From the NCBI RefSeq assembly GCF_001493375.1, contig NZ_LN929893.1, positions 293,284-357,283 of the forward strand: a stretch of DNA of 64,000 bases, in the 5' to 3' direction. The stretch's first letter is position 1. Each line of letters opens with the position of its first letter. Origin of the DNA: Streptomyces specialis. Lineage in GTDB: Bacteria > Actinomycetota > Actinomycetes > Streptomycetales > Streptomycetaceae. The notes under the pieces were generated by a model. That model did no database searches. It was not told the origin of the DNA and worked only from the letters and a program-made list of their open reading frames with translations. Shown here piece by piece: positions 35,299 through 42,816 of the stretch. The position numbers and the translations under genes were made by a program.

Positions 35299-36513
35299 TC
35301 AGGTCCAGCGGACCGGGAGGTGGTGCGGGCCGCGGATCAGCAGGCCGCTCCGCCAGCTCAGGAGGGCCGGGTGGGTGTCGAGCGCGAGGCCGGGGCAGCG
35401 TTCCAGGAGCGCGCCCAGCGCGATCCGCGCCTCCAGCCGGGCGAGCGGGGCTCCGAGGCAGAAGTGCGGGCCGTGGCCGAACGCCAGATGGCCGTGGGCC
35501 TCGCGGGTGATGTCGAAACGGCCGGGCTCGGGGAACCGTTCGGGGGCGCGTCCGGTGTCGCTGATCACGGGGAGCACGATCTCGCCGCCGCCGGGGATGA
35601 GGGTGCCCGCGATCTCGATCGGGTCGAGGGTGAACCGGAAGCTGGAGGTCTCCACCGGCCCGTCGTACCGCAGCATCTCCTCGACCGCGTTCTCCATGAG
35701 GGAGGGGTCGGCGCGCAGCAGGGCGAGCTGGTCGGGGTGGGTGAGGAGGGCGAGGACGCCGTTGGCGATGAGGTTCGCGGTGGTCTCGAAGCCGGCGACC
35801 AGCAACAACTGGCACATGCCGAGGAGTTCGTCCTGGCTGAGCCGGTCGCCGTCCTCGTCGCCGACCGCGACCAGATCGCTGAGCAGGTCGTCGCCCGGCC
35901 GGTCGCGCTTGGCCCGCACCAGGCCGTCGAGGTAGTCGGCCATGGCGGTCACGGCCTGCCGGGTCTCGGCGGGCGGCGCGCTGGAGACGAGGGGTTCCGA
36001 CCAGCGGCGGAACGCGTCGCGTTCCGGGGCCGGCACGCCCAGCAGGTCGCAGATGACGGTGATCGGGAGCGGGAACGCCAGCGCCTCGACCAGATCGGCG
36101 CGGCGGTCGGGCGCGGCGAGCATCGCGTCCAGCAGGGCGTCCGTCGTCTCCCGCACGCGCGGTTCGAGGCTCGCCACCCGGCGGGGGGGGAAGGCGCGGT
36201 TGACGAACCTGCGCAGACGGGTGTGGCGCGGCCCGTCGGAGCGGAACATCGACACGCCGATGGTCACCGGCTGCACGGGCTGCTCGGGCGAGGCGTTCCG
36301 CCAGTCCTTGGACAGGCGGGGGTCGGCGAGGACCGCGCGCACCTCGTCGTAGCCGAGGACCAGCCAGACGACCACGCCGCTGGGGGTGCGGACGCGGTGC
36401 ACGGGGCCGCGCTCGCGCAACCGCGCGTACACCTCGTGGGAGTCGCGGGCGAGGTCGGGCCCCACCGAGGCGAGATCGATGATCGGGTCCGTGGCGCGGG
36501 ATGTGGGGGCCAC
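35299..36513 (-). CDS. Cytochrome P450
   Basis: A 404-aa soluble bacterial class I P450 (CYP105/107-like). I-helix oxygen-activating motif LLVAGFETTANL, K-helix ExxR in VEEMLRYDGP, and heme-binding loop FGHGPHFCLGAPLARLEA with the proximal Cys. The GTG at 36513 is chosen because AGGAGG precedes it; a GTG 5 codons earlier would place that site inside the gene. An 8-G run at 36183-36190 gives AFPPRRV where relatives commonly have AFTPRRV, possibly a base-calling error. No ferredoxin is adjacent; a candidate lies at 5.0 kb. Confidence 0.93.
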   Translation of the reverse strand: MAPTSRATDPIIDLASVGPDLARDSHEVYARLRERGPVHRVRTPSGVVVWLVLGYDEVRAVLADPRLSKDWRNASPEQPVQPVTIGVSMFRSDGPRHTRLRRFVNRAFPPRRVASLEPRVRETTDALLDAMLAAPDRRADLVEALAFPLPITVICDLLGVPAPERDAFRRWSEPLVSSAPPAETRQAVTAMADYLDGLVRAKRDRPGDDLLSDLVAVGDEDGDRLSQDELLGMCQLLLVAGFETTANLIANGVLALLTHPDQLALLRADPSLMENAVEEMLRYDGPVETSSFRFTLDPIEIAGTLIPGGGEIVLPVISDTGRAPERFPEPGRFDITREAHGHLAFGHGPHFCLGAPLARLEARIALGALLERCPGLALDTHPALLSWRSGLLIRGPHHLPVRWT

Positions 36514-36656
36514 CTGTCCTCCTGTCACGGACCTCGAGATCGCGGGTGGGACGCGGCGGGCCGCCGCGTCGGATCTGCCGTGAGGCTATCTCCCCCGGCG
36601 CGGCGTACGCAGGTGCGAATCCGGCCACATCGGGGGCGCGGGGCGCGCGGGGGCGG

Positions 36657-37802
36657 TCAGACGCCGATCGGCGGGGCCACCAGTCCGTCGACGGCCTCGG
36701 GGGTCAGGGCGTGCTCCACGACGGTCAGGGCGGCGCCTTTGATCCCGGCGTCGGCGCCGAGCCGGGCGGAGGTGAGGACCAGACCGCGGACGGACGCGGG
36801 CAGCGCGGCGCCGTGGACCGACTCCCGCATGCCGTCGAGGAACTCGTCGCCCGCGTCCACGAGACGGCCGCGCACGGTGACAACGTCCGGGTTCAGGAGA
36901 TTGACGGCGGCGGCCAGGACGTCGCCGGTCCTGCGGCCCGCGCGGCGCAGGGCCGCGCCGGCCGGGAGGGCCGCCGCCTCGGCCGCGGTGGCGTCGAGGC
37001 AGCCGCGGCCCCCGCAGCGGCACGGGGCGTCGCTGTCGCGCACCTTGGTGTGCCCGATCTCGCCGGACAGGCCGGTCGCGCCGCGCACCACCCTGCCGTC
37101 GACGACGAGGCCGCAGGAGATCGTCGCCCCCGCCTTCAGGCAGAGCAGGACGGCCGCCCGCGGCCAGGCGGCCCGGTGCTCGGCCAGCGCCATGAAGTGA
37201 ACGTCCCGGTCGACGAAGACCGGTCCCCGGTACGACCGCGCCAGGTGCCCGGCGAGCGGGAAACGGGCCCAGGCGCCGGGCGGCGCGGCGGACTCCAGGC
37301 CGGCGGGCAGCCCGACGCCCACGCCGAAGACGCGGTCCCGTGACTCGCCGGCCCCGGCCAGGGCGGTGGCGAACTCCCGGTCCAGCAGGCGGGACAGGGC
37401 CCGCGGCCCCTCGCCGACGCCGAAGGCGGCCCGGCTGCTCCACAGCGCCTCGCCCGCCAGGTCGGTCACCGCGACCAGGACCTCGCCGTCCGTGCCGACC
37501 TGGGCGGCGAGGGTGACGCCGGCCCGCTCGTTGAACGCGAGGATCCCGGCGGGGCGGCCCCGGCCCCGGCCGGGGCCGGTCTCGCCCGCGGGCACCACCA
37601 GGCCGTGGTGGAGCAGGAGTTCGAGCCGTTCGGTGACCGTGGAGCGGGCCACGCCCATGGTGGCGGCGAGGTCGGCCGTCGTGACGGCCACGCCGCGGCG
37701 CAGGAGGTCGAGCACCTCGCCGGTGCGCGCCGGTGGCTTGCGCCCGGCGCGGGCCGGGGCGGGCCGGTGGCGCGCGTGGCCCGGCGCGGATTCCGTTCTC
37801 AC
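36657..37802 (-). CDS. ROK-family transcriptional regulator
   Basis: A 381-aa protein with an N-terminal winged HTH (GVAVTTADLAATMGVARSTV) fused to a ROK sugar-kinase-like domain. GLSGEIGHTKV and the zinc-binding CRCGGRGCLDA signature are intact. ROK repressors usually sense sugars; whether the kinase activity is retained is not clear. The start is a GTG at 37802. It is divergent from the Tm-1-like gene, 144 nt apart, in a relatively AT-rich intergenic region that probably holds both promoters and the operator. Confidence 0.9.
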   Translation of the reverse strand: MRTESAPGHARHRPAPARAGRKPPARTGEVLDLLRRGVAVTTADLAATMGVARSTVTERLELLLHHGLVVPAGETGPGRGRGRPAGILAFNERAGVTLAAQVGTDGEVLVAVTDLAGEALWSSRAAFGVGEGPRALSRLLDREFATALAGAGESRDRVFGVGVGLPAGLESAAPPGAWARFPLAGHLARSYRGPVFVDRDVHFMALAEHRAAWPRAAVLLCLKAGATISCGLVVDGRVVRGATGLSGEIGHTKVRDSDAPCRCGGRGCLDATAAEAAALPAGAALRRAGRRTGDVLAAAVNLLNPDVVTVRGRLVDAGDEFLDGMRESVHGAALPASVRGLVLTSARLGADAGIKGAALTVVEHALTPEAVDGLVAPPIGV

Positions 37803-37946
37803 ACCGACGATGGTACGTCGGCTTACGCCCTCTATCTGCGTATTGCTGTGGGTAGTTGACCTAGTTATGTTGATTCCCGGCTTAATTCAGGAGTCGAAGG
37901 ATCGACGAGTCGCCGGGAGTTGGGAATCGTGGAGTTAGGACCTGTC

Positions 37947-39116
37947 ATGCCGGAACCGGGCGCGTCGCCGGTCGCGTTGCTGGCCGCGCTGGAGGCCGAG
38001 GCGGACGACGCCGCGCTGATCCGGGCCCGGCTGCGGGCGAACGGTCATGAGGTGACGCTCGTGGACATCGGTGTCACGGGCGAGCCGCACATCGAGGCGG
38101 ACATCGGCCGCTCGGAGACGGCCGCCGCGGGCGGGCCCGCCGGGGTGGTCCGGGCGCTGGTGACGTCGGGCCGGGCGCGGGGTGTGCTGGCCGTCGGGGG
38201 CGCCGCCGCGGCGGCGGTCGGCCGGGTGATGACCCGGCCGCTGCCGCCCGGGGTCCCGGTGGTCGTCGTCTCCGCTCCGGCGCGGAAGGCCGTGCGCGGC
38301 CGGGGCGTCCGGGCCTGCACCAGGGCCGCGGACGCTCTCTCGGGCATGGTCGCCGGGTTCCGGGGCGGCGCGGACGGCGGCGCCGGACGGCACCGGCCGC
38401 TGGTGGTGGCGACGGTCGCGGACGAGACGGCCGTCTGCGTGGCGGCGGCGCGGGAGCATCTGGCGGGGGCCGGTTGCGAGGTGCTGCTGTTCCGCGCGGC
38501 GGTGGCCGGCGGGCGGGCGATGGAGCGGCTGGTCGCGGAGGGGTACGCCGACGCCGTGCTCGATCTGACCACGCGGGGGCTGGTGGACGAGGTGGTCGGC
38601 GGGGCGGGCGGCAGCGGAACGGGTCCGCGCCGGCTGGAGGCCGCCGCCGCCCGGGGCGTGCCGCAGGTGGTGTCGCCCGGCGGGACGGACGCCGTCGCGT
38701 TCGGGCCGGACGGTGTCCCCGAGCGGTTCGCCGGGCGGCTGTCGCACCGGCGCGGCGAGGGGGCGCGGACCACCCTGGTCCGGGTGACGGCCGAGGAGGC
38801 GATGCGCGTGGGCGCCGTGCTGGCGGCCCGGCTCAACGGCTCGCACGCCCCGGCCACCCTGCTGCTGCCGCTGCGCGGCGTCTCCGCGCTGGACGCGCCG
38901 GGGCGTCCGTTCCACGAACCGGTGGCCGGCAGGTCGTTCGCCGCGGCCGTGCGCCGGCACGTCGACCGGCGGCGGGTGCGGGTGGCGGAGCTGGATCTGC
39001 ACCTGAACGACGAGGAGTTCGCGCGGGCGGCGGCGGATCATCTGCTCGGGCTGCTGACGGACGCGGGCCGCCTGCCCCGGACGGAACGGGCGGGGGCGGG
39101 GGCCGCCGACCGCTGA
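37947..39116 (+). CDS. Tm-1-like (UPF0261) ATP-binding domain protein
   Basis: A 389-aa protein resembling the N-terminal module of the tomato Tm-1/UPF0261 family: LIRARLRANGHEVTLVDIGV near the start, a VLAVGGAAAAAVGRVMTRP loop, DAVLDLTTRGLVDEVVGG and a C-terminal LHLNDEEFARAAADHLLGLL. Usual partners are TIM-barrel phosphoenolpyruvate-hydrolase-like proteins, but none is adjacent. Function in bacteria unknown. The ATG at 37947 has TTAGGA upstream; GTG 37929 and TTG 37920 are alternatives. Divergent from the ROK regulator, which may control it. Confidence 0.82.
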   Translation: MPEPGASPVALLAALEAEADDAALIRARLRANGHEVTLVDIGVTGEPHIEADIGRSETAAAGGPAGVVRALVTSGRARGVLAVGGAAAAAVGRVMTRPLPPGVPVVVVSAPARKAVRGRGVRACTRAADALSGMVAGFRGGADGGAGRHRPLVVATVADETAVCVAAAREHLAGAGCEVLLFRAAVAGGRAMERLVAEGYADAVLDLTTRGLVDEVVGGAGGSGTGPRRLEAAAARGVPQVVSPGGTDAVAFGPDGVPERFAGRLSHRRGEGARTTLVRVTAEEAMRVGAVLAARLNGSHAPATLLLPLRGVSALDAPGRPFHEPVAGRSFAAAVRRHVDRRRVRVAELDLHLNDEEFARAAADHLLGLLTDAGRLPRTERAGAGAADR

Positions 39117-39297
39117 CCCGGCGGGGCAGGGGCCGCGTGTTGCCGTGGATGACCACGATGTTGCGGCGGATGGCCACGGCTTACGGTCCTGTGGCCATCC
39201 GGCGTCCGGCCTCCCGCGCCGCCCCGGCGAGTGCCTAGCGTGATCGGTGCCGACACCGGCCGCCGACGAGAGACCAGCCGCGAGGAAGGGGACCGCC

Positions 39298-39786
39298 GTG
39301 TCCGTCACCGACGAGTACCTGGCGAACAACGAAGCCTACGCGGCCTCCTTCACCGGACCGCTGCCGCTGCCGCCCGCCCGGCAGGTCGCCGTCGTCGCGT
39401 GCATGGACGCCCGGCTGAACGTGTACGGCGCCCTCGGACTGCGGGAGGGCGAGGCCCACGTGATCCGCAACGCCGGCGGTGTGATCACCGACGACGAGAT
39501 CCGGTCGCTGGCGATCAGCCAGCGGCTGCTGGGCACGCGGGAGATCATCCTCGTCCACCACACCGACTGCGGCATGACCACCTTCTCGGACGACGCGTTC
39601 AAGCGGTCCATCGAGGAGGAGACCGGGATCCGGCCCGGGTGGGCCGCGGAGTCCTTCCCGGACGTCGAGGAGGACGTGCGGCAGTCGGTGCGGCGGATCA
39701 AGGCCAGCCCGTTCGTCCCGCACACCGGCTCGGTGCGCGGCTTCGTCCTCGACGTGGCCACCGGCCGGCTGAAGGAGATCGTGTGA
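39298..39786 (+). CDS. Beta-class carbonic anhydrase
   Basis: A 162-aa zinc enzyme interconverting carbon dioxide and bicarbonate. The conserved residues are in ACMDARL (Cys35, the Asp37/Arg39 dyad) and VHHTDCGM (His88, Cys91). Short length fits the type II/Rv1284-like clade. The GTG at 39298 is preferred because AGGAAGGGG lies just upstream; an in-frame ATG 51 nt earlier lacks a site. A weak hairpin follows at 39800-39824. Confidence 0.93.
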   Translation: MSVTDEYLANNEAYAASFTGPLPLPPARQVAVVACMDARLNVYGALGLREGEAHVIRNAGGVITDDEIRSLAISQRLLGTREIILVHHTDCGMTTFSDDAFKRSIEEETGIRPGWAAESFPDVEEDVRQSVRRIKASPFVPHTGSVRGFVLDVATGRLKEIV

Positions 39787-39799
39787 GCGGCGCCGCGAC

Positions 39800-39824
39800 G
39801 CTCGCGCGGCGACGCGCCGCGAGC
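39800..39824 (+). terminator. Possible hairpin after carbonic anhydrase gene
   Basis: A 7-bp GC stem (GCTCGCG with CGCGAGC) and an 11-nt loop, 13 nt past the stop. No T-run. Weak support. Confidence 0.35.
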
Positions 39825-39974
39825 TGTACCCGGGGCGTCCCGGGGCGCTGAGACCGCCGCCCCGCCGACCGCCCGTCCCCCCTCACCGCGCCGTCCGCGC
39901 GTTTCCTCACGCCGCCCGCTCACCGAGCCGAGCCGTGCCGTGCCGTTCTTTCCGTTCCAAGGGGTAACACAGTC

Positions 39975-41294
39975 ATGAGTCAGTCCGCCGAATCCCCCAC
40001 GCCCGCCTGGTCGTTCGAGACCAAGCAGATCCACGCCGGGGCCGTGCCCGACCCGGCCACCGGGGCGCGGGCGGTGCCGGTCTACCAGACGACGTCGTTC
40101 GTCTTCCGCGACACCGAGCACGCCGCGAACCTGTTCTCGCTCGCCGAGCCGGGCAACATCTACACCCGCATCCACAACCCCACGACCGATGTCTTCGAGC
40201 AGCGGATCGCCGCGCTGGAGGGCGGCGTCGGGGCGGTGGCCCTCGCCTCGGGGCAGGCCGCGGAGACGCTGGCGATCCTCAACCTGGCGGGCGCCGGGGA
40301 CCACGTCGTGTCCAGCACGTCGCTGTACGGCGGGACGCACAACCTCTTCCGGCACACGCTTCCCCGGTTCGGCATCGAGGTGTCCTTCGTGGACGACCCG
40401 GACGACATCGACGCCTGGCGGGCCGCGGTCCGGCCCAACACGAAGGCGTTCTTCGGCGAGTCGCTGGGGAACCCGCGCGGCAACGTGCTCGACGTCCGGG
40501 CCGTCGCGGACGCCGCGCACGAGGCGGGCGTGCCGCTGATCGTCGACAACACGGTGCCGACGCCCTACCTGCTGCGGCCGATCGAGCACGGGGCCGACGT
40601 GGTCGTGCACTCGGCGACGAAGTTCCTCGGGGGGCACGGCACCACCATCGGCGGTGTCGTCGTGGACGGCGGCACGTTCGACTTCGGCGCGCGGGCCGAC
40701 CGTTTCCCCGGCTTCACCGAGCCGGACCCCAGCTACCACGGCCTGCGGTACTGGGAGGCCCTGGGTCCCGGCGCCTACGGGATCAAGCTGCGCGTCCAGC
40801 TCCTGCGCGACCTCGGCCCGGCGCTGTCGCCGCACTCGGCGTTCCTGCTGCTCCAGGGCGTCGAGACGCTGAGCCTGCGGATCGAGCGGCACTCGTCCAA
40901 CGCGCTGGCGCTGGCCGAGTGGCTGGAGCAGCGCGACGAGGTGCGCGCCGTGCACTATCCGGAGCTGCCGTCCAACCGCTGGTACGAGGCGGCCGGGCGC
41001 TACCTGCCGAACGGCGCGGGCGCGGTGCTGTCGTTCGAGCTGCGGGACGGGACCGAGGCGGGCAAGCGGTTCGTGGACGCGGTGGAGTTGTTCAGCCACC
41101 TCGCCAACATCGGGGACGTGCGCAGCCTGATCATCCACCCGGCCTCCACCACGCACAGCCAGCTCGACCCGGAGCAGCTCGCCGCCACCGGCACCGCCCC
41201 GGGCCTGGTGCGGCTGTCGGTCGGTCTGGAGAACGTCGCGGATCTCAAGGCGGACCTGGAGGCCGGGTTCCGCGCGGCGAAGGGCGCGTCCTGA
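39975..41294 (+). CDS. metY: O-acetylhomoserine sulfhydrylase
   Basis: A 439-aa PLP enzyme of the Cys/Met metabolism family making homocysteine from O-acetylhomoserine and sulfide. The PLP lysine lies in VVHSATKFLGGHGTTIGG. Other family landmarks are TKQIHAG, YTRIHNPTTDVFEQRIAALE and HPASTTHSQL. Complete length. The downstream metX begins at or within its stop codon, so the two are translationally coupled; together they supply homocysteine to MetH at 12.5 kb. Confidence 0.95.
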   Translation: MSQSAESPTPAWSFETKQIHAGAVPDPATGARAVPVYQTTSFVFRDTEHAANLFSLAEPGNIYTRIHNPTTDVFEQRIAALEGGVGAVALASGQAAETLAILNLAGAGDHVVSSTSLYGGTHNLFRHTLPRFGIEVSFVDDPDDIDAWRAAVRPNTKAFFGESLGNPRGNVLDVRAVADAAHEAGVPLIVDNTVPTPYLLRPIEHGADVVVHSATKFLGGHGTTIGGVVVDGGTFDFGARADRFPGFTEPDPSYHGLRYWEALGPGAYGIKLRVQLLRDLGPALSPHSAFLLLQGVETLSLRIERHSSNALALAEWLEQRDEVRAVHYPELPSNRWYEAAGRYLPNGAGAVLSFELRDGTEAGKRFVDAVELFSHLANIGDVRSLIIHPASTTHSQLDPEQLAATGTAPGLVRLSVGLENVADLKADLEAGFRAAKGAS

Positions 41295-42427
41295 CCGCGT
41301 CCGCGCCCCCGTCCCCCCTCCTGCCGGCGTCAGGCGCCTGGCGGGAGGGGGTCACGCCGCCGGGCCGCCGCCGCTGGGTGGCGGCCCGGAAGCCGCTTCC
41401 GCTGGAGTCCGGCGGTGAACTGCCGGGCGTCAAGCTGGCGTTCGAGACCTGGGGGCGGCTCGCGCCCGACGGGTCGAACGCGGTGCTGGTGCTGCACGCG
41501 CTGACCGGCGACAGCCATGTCGCGGGCCCGGCCGGTCCGGGCCACCCGACACCGGGCTGGTGGGACGGGCTCGTCGGCCCGGGGCGGGCGCTGGACCCGG
41601 ACCGCTGGTTCGTGGTGGCGCCCAATGTGCTGGGCGGCTGCCAGGGCAGTACCGGCCCGGCGTCGCCGCGGCCGGACGGCGGCCGGCCGTGGGGTGGCGC
41701 GTTCCCGCGGCTGACGCAACGCGATCAGGTGGCCGCCGAGGCGGAGTTGGCCGACGCGCTGGGCATCGGCGCGTGGGCGCTGGTGATCGGCGGGTCGATG
41801 GGCGGGATGCGCGCCCTGGAGTGGGCGGTGTCCCTGCCGCACCGGGTGCGTTCCCTGCTGCTGCTCGCCTGCCCGGCGGCGGCGAGCGCGGAGCAGATCG
41901 CGTGGGCCCGGATCCAGGTGGGGGCGATCCGCGCCGACCCGGGCTGGCGCGGCGGCGACTACCACGACGCGCCGCCTGGCCAGGGTCCGCACACCGGCCT
42001 GGGCCTGGCGCGGCGGCTGGCGCAGGTGACGTACCGGGCGGAGGCCGAACTCCAGGCCCGGTTCGGCCGTTCACCGCGCGGCGACGGCCGCTTCGAGGTG
42101 GAGTCGTATCTGGACCACCACGCCGAGAAGCTCGTCCGCCGCTTCGACGCGGGCAGTTACGTGACGCTGACGGAGGCGATGAACGCCCACGACGTCGCCC
42201 GGGGCCGGGGCGGCACGGCCGCCGCCCTGCGCCGCGTGACGGCCCGCACCCTCGTCGCGGGCATCGACTCCGACCGCCTGTATCCCCTGTCCCAGCAGGC
42301 GGAACTGGCCAACGGCATCCCGTCCGCCGACCGCCTGCGGGTGGTCGAGTCCCCGCACGGCCACGACGGCTTCCTGATCGAGACCGACCAGGTCGCCGCG
42401 CTGGTACGCGAGTTGACCGGCGACTGA
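41291..42427 (+). CDS. metX: Homoserine O-acetyltransferase
   Basis: A 378-aa alpha/beta-hydrolase-fold acyltransferase making O-acetylhomoserine from homoserine and acetyl-CoA. The nucleophile elbow is IGGSMGGM; the other catalytic residues are the Asp in AGIDSDRLYPL and the His in SPHGHDGFLIE. No ATG, GTG or TTG occurs in frame near the conserved N-terminus. The best start is CTG at 41291, overlapping the metY stop as CTGA with GAAGGG upstream; the first conventional start is GTG 41378, which would cut about 29 residues including part of the family N-terminus. Confidence 0.88.
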   Translation: MTASAPPSPLLPASGAWREGVTPPGRRRWVAARKPLPLESGGELPGVKLAFETWGRLAPDGSNAVLVLHALTGDSHVAGPAGPGHPTPGWWDGLVGPGRALDPDRWFVVAPNVLGGCQGSTGPASPRPDGGRPWGGAFPRLTQRDQVAAEAELADALGIGAWALVIGGSMGGMRALEWAVSLPHRVRSLLLLACPAAASAEQIAWARIQVGAIRADPGWRGGDYHDAPPGQGPHTGLGLARRLAQVTYRAEAELQARFGRSPRGDGRFEVESYLDHHAEKLVRRFDAGSYVTLTEAMNAHDVARGRGGTAAALRRVTARTLVAGIDSDRLYPLSQQAELANGIPSADRLRVVESPHGHDGFLIETDQVAALVRELTGD

Positions 42428-42474
42428 GAAGCGGCCGAGGATGGGGAGCCGATGGTCAGAGAAAGGTTTCACCG

Positions 42475-42615
42475 TCAACCGGTGGGCCGAGCCGCCTCGC
42501 CGGACCCCGACCCGTAGGTGATGCATCGCGCCGAGGCCGCGGGGGCGAGGATCGCGGTGGTCCCGAAGAGAGCGACCGTCACGATCAAGAGGATGGCGGC
42601 CCTACGCATCGTCAT
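42475..42615 (-). CDS. 46-aa secreted peptide precursor downstream of the SARP gene
   Basis: A very small gene that is easily missed. It encodes MTMRRAAILLIVTVALFG..., a classic signal peptide: Arg-Arg, a hydrophobic core of about 18 residues, then the cleavage-like site ASA. The predicted mature part is RCITYGSGSGEAARPTG, 17 residues with one Cys. AGCAGGTG precedes the ATG at 42615; a second ATG two codons later (42609) is better spaced. It lies 201 nt downstream of the SARP stop on the same strand. Function unknown; a secreted signalling peptide is possible. Expression is not proven. Confidence 0.55.
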   Translation of the reverse strand: MTMRRAAILLIVTVALFGTTAILAPAASARCITYGSGSGEAARPTG

Positions 42616-42816
42616 CACCTGCTGAATCCATTGACTGGCGAACGGGGCATGCCGACGCCGACCAGTCCGTCGGATGCGCGACCTTGCCCTCGACTGGAGT
42701 CTAGTCGATCAACTCTTAGCTAAAATCGCAAATCAACAGTCACGCAGCTATCAGAAGTTGATAAGCAGATGCGAGAGGCCAGCAACTACCGGGAGTGAGC
42801 GGGAGCGTTCACCGGT
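42616..42816 (-). promoter_or_regulatory. AT-rich intergenic region with GTTGAT half-sites
   Basis: The 42700-42775 part is clearly poorer in GC than its surroundings. On the minus strand it carries ATCAAC once and GTTGAT twice, 24 nt apart. TTGATT followed by TAGCTA/TAAGAG could be a promoter for the small peptide gene. No other gene is seen here. Confidence 0.4.
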
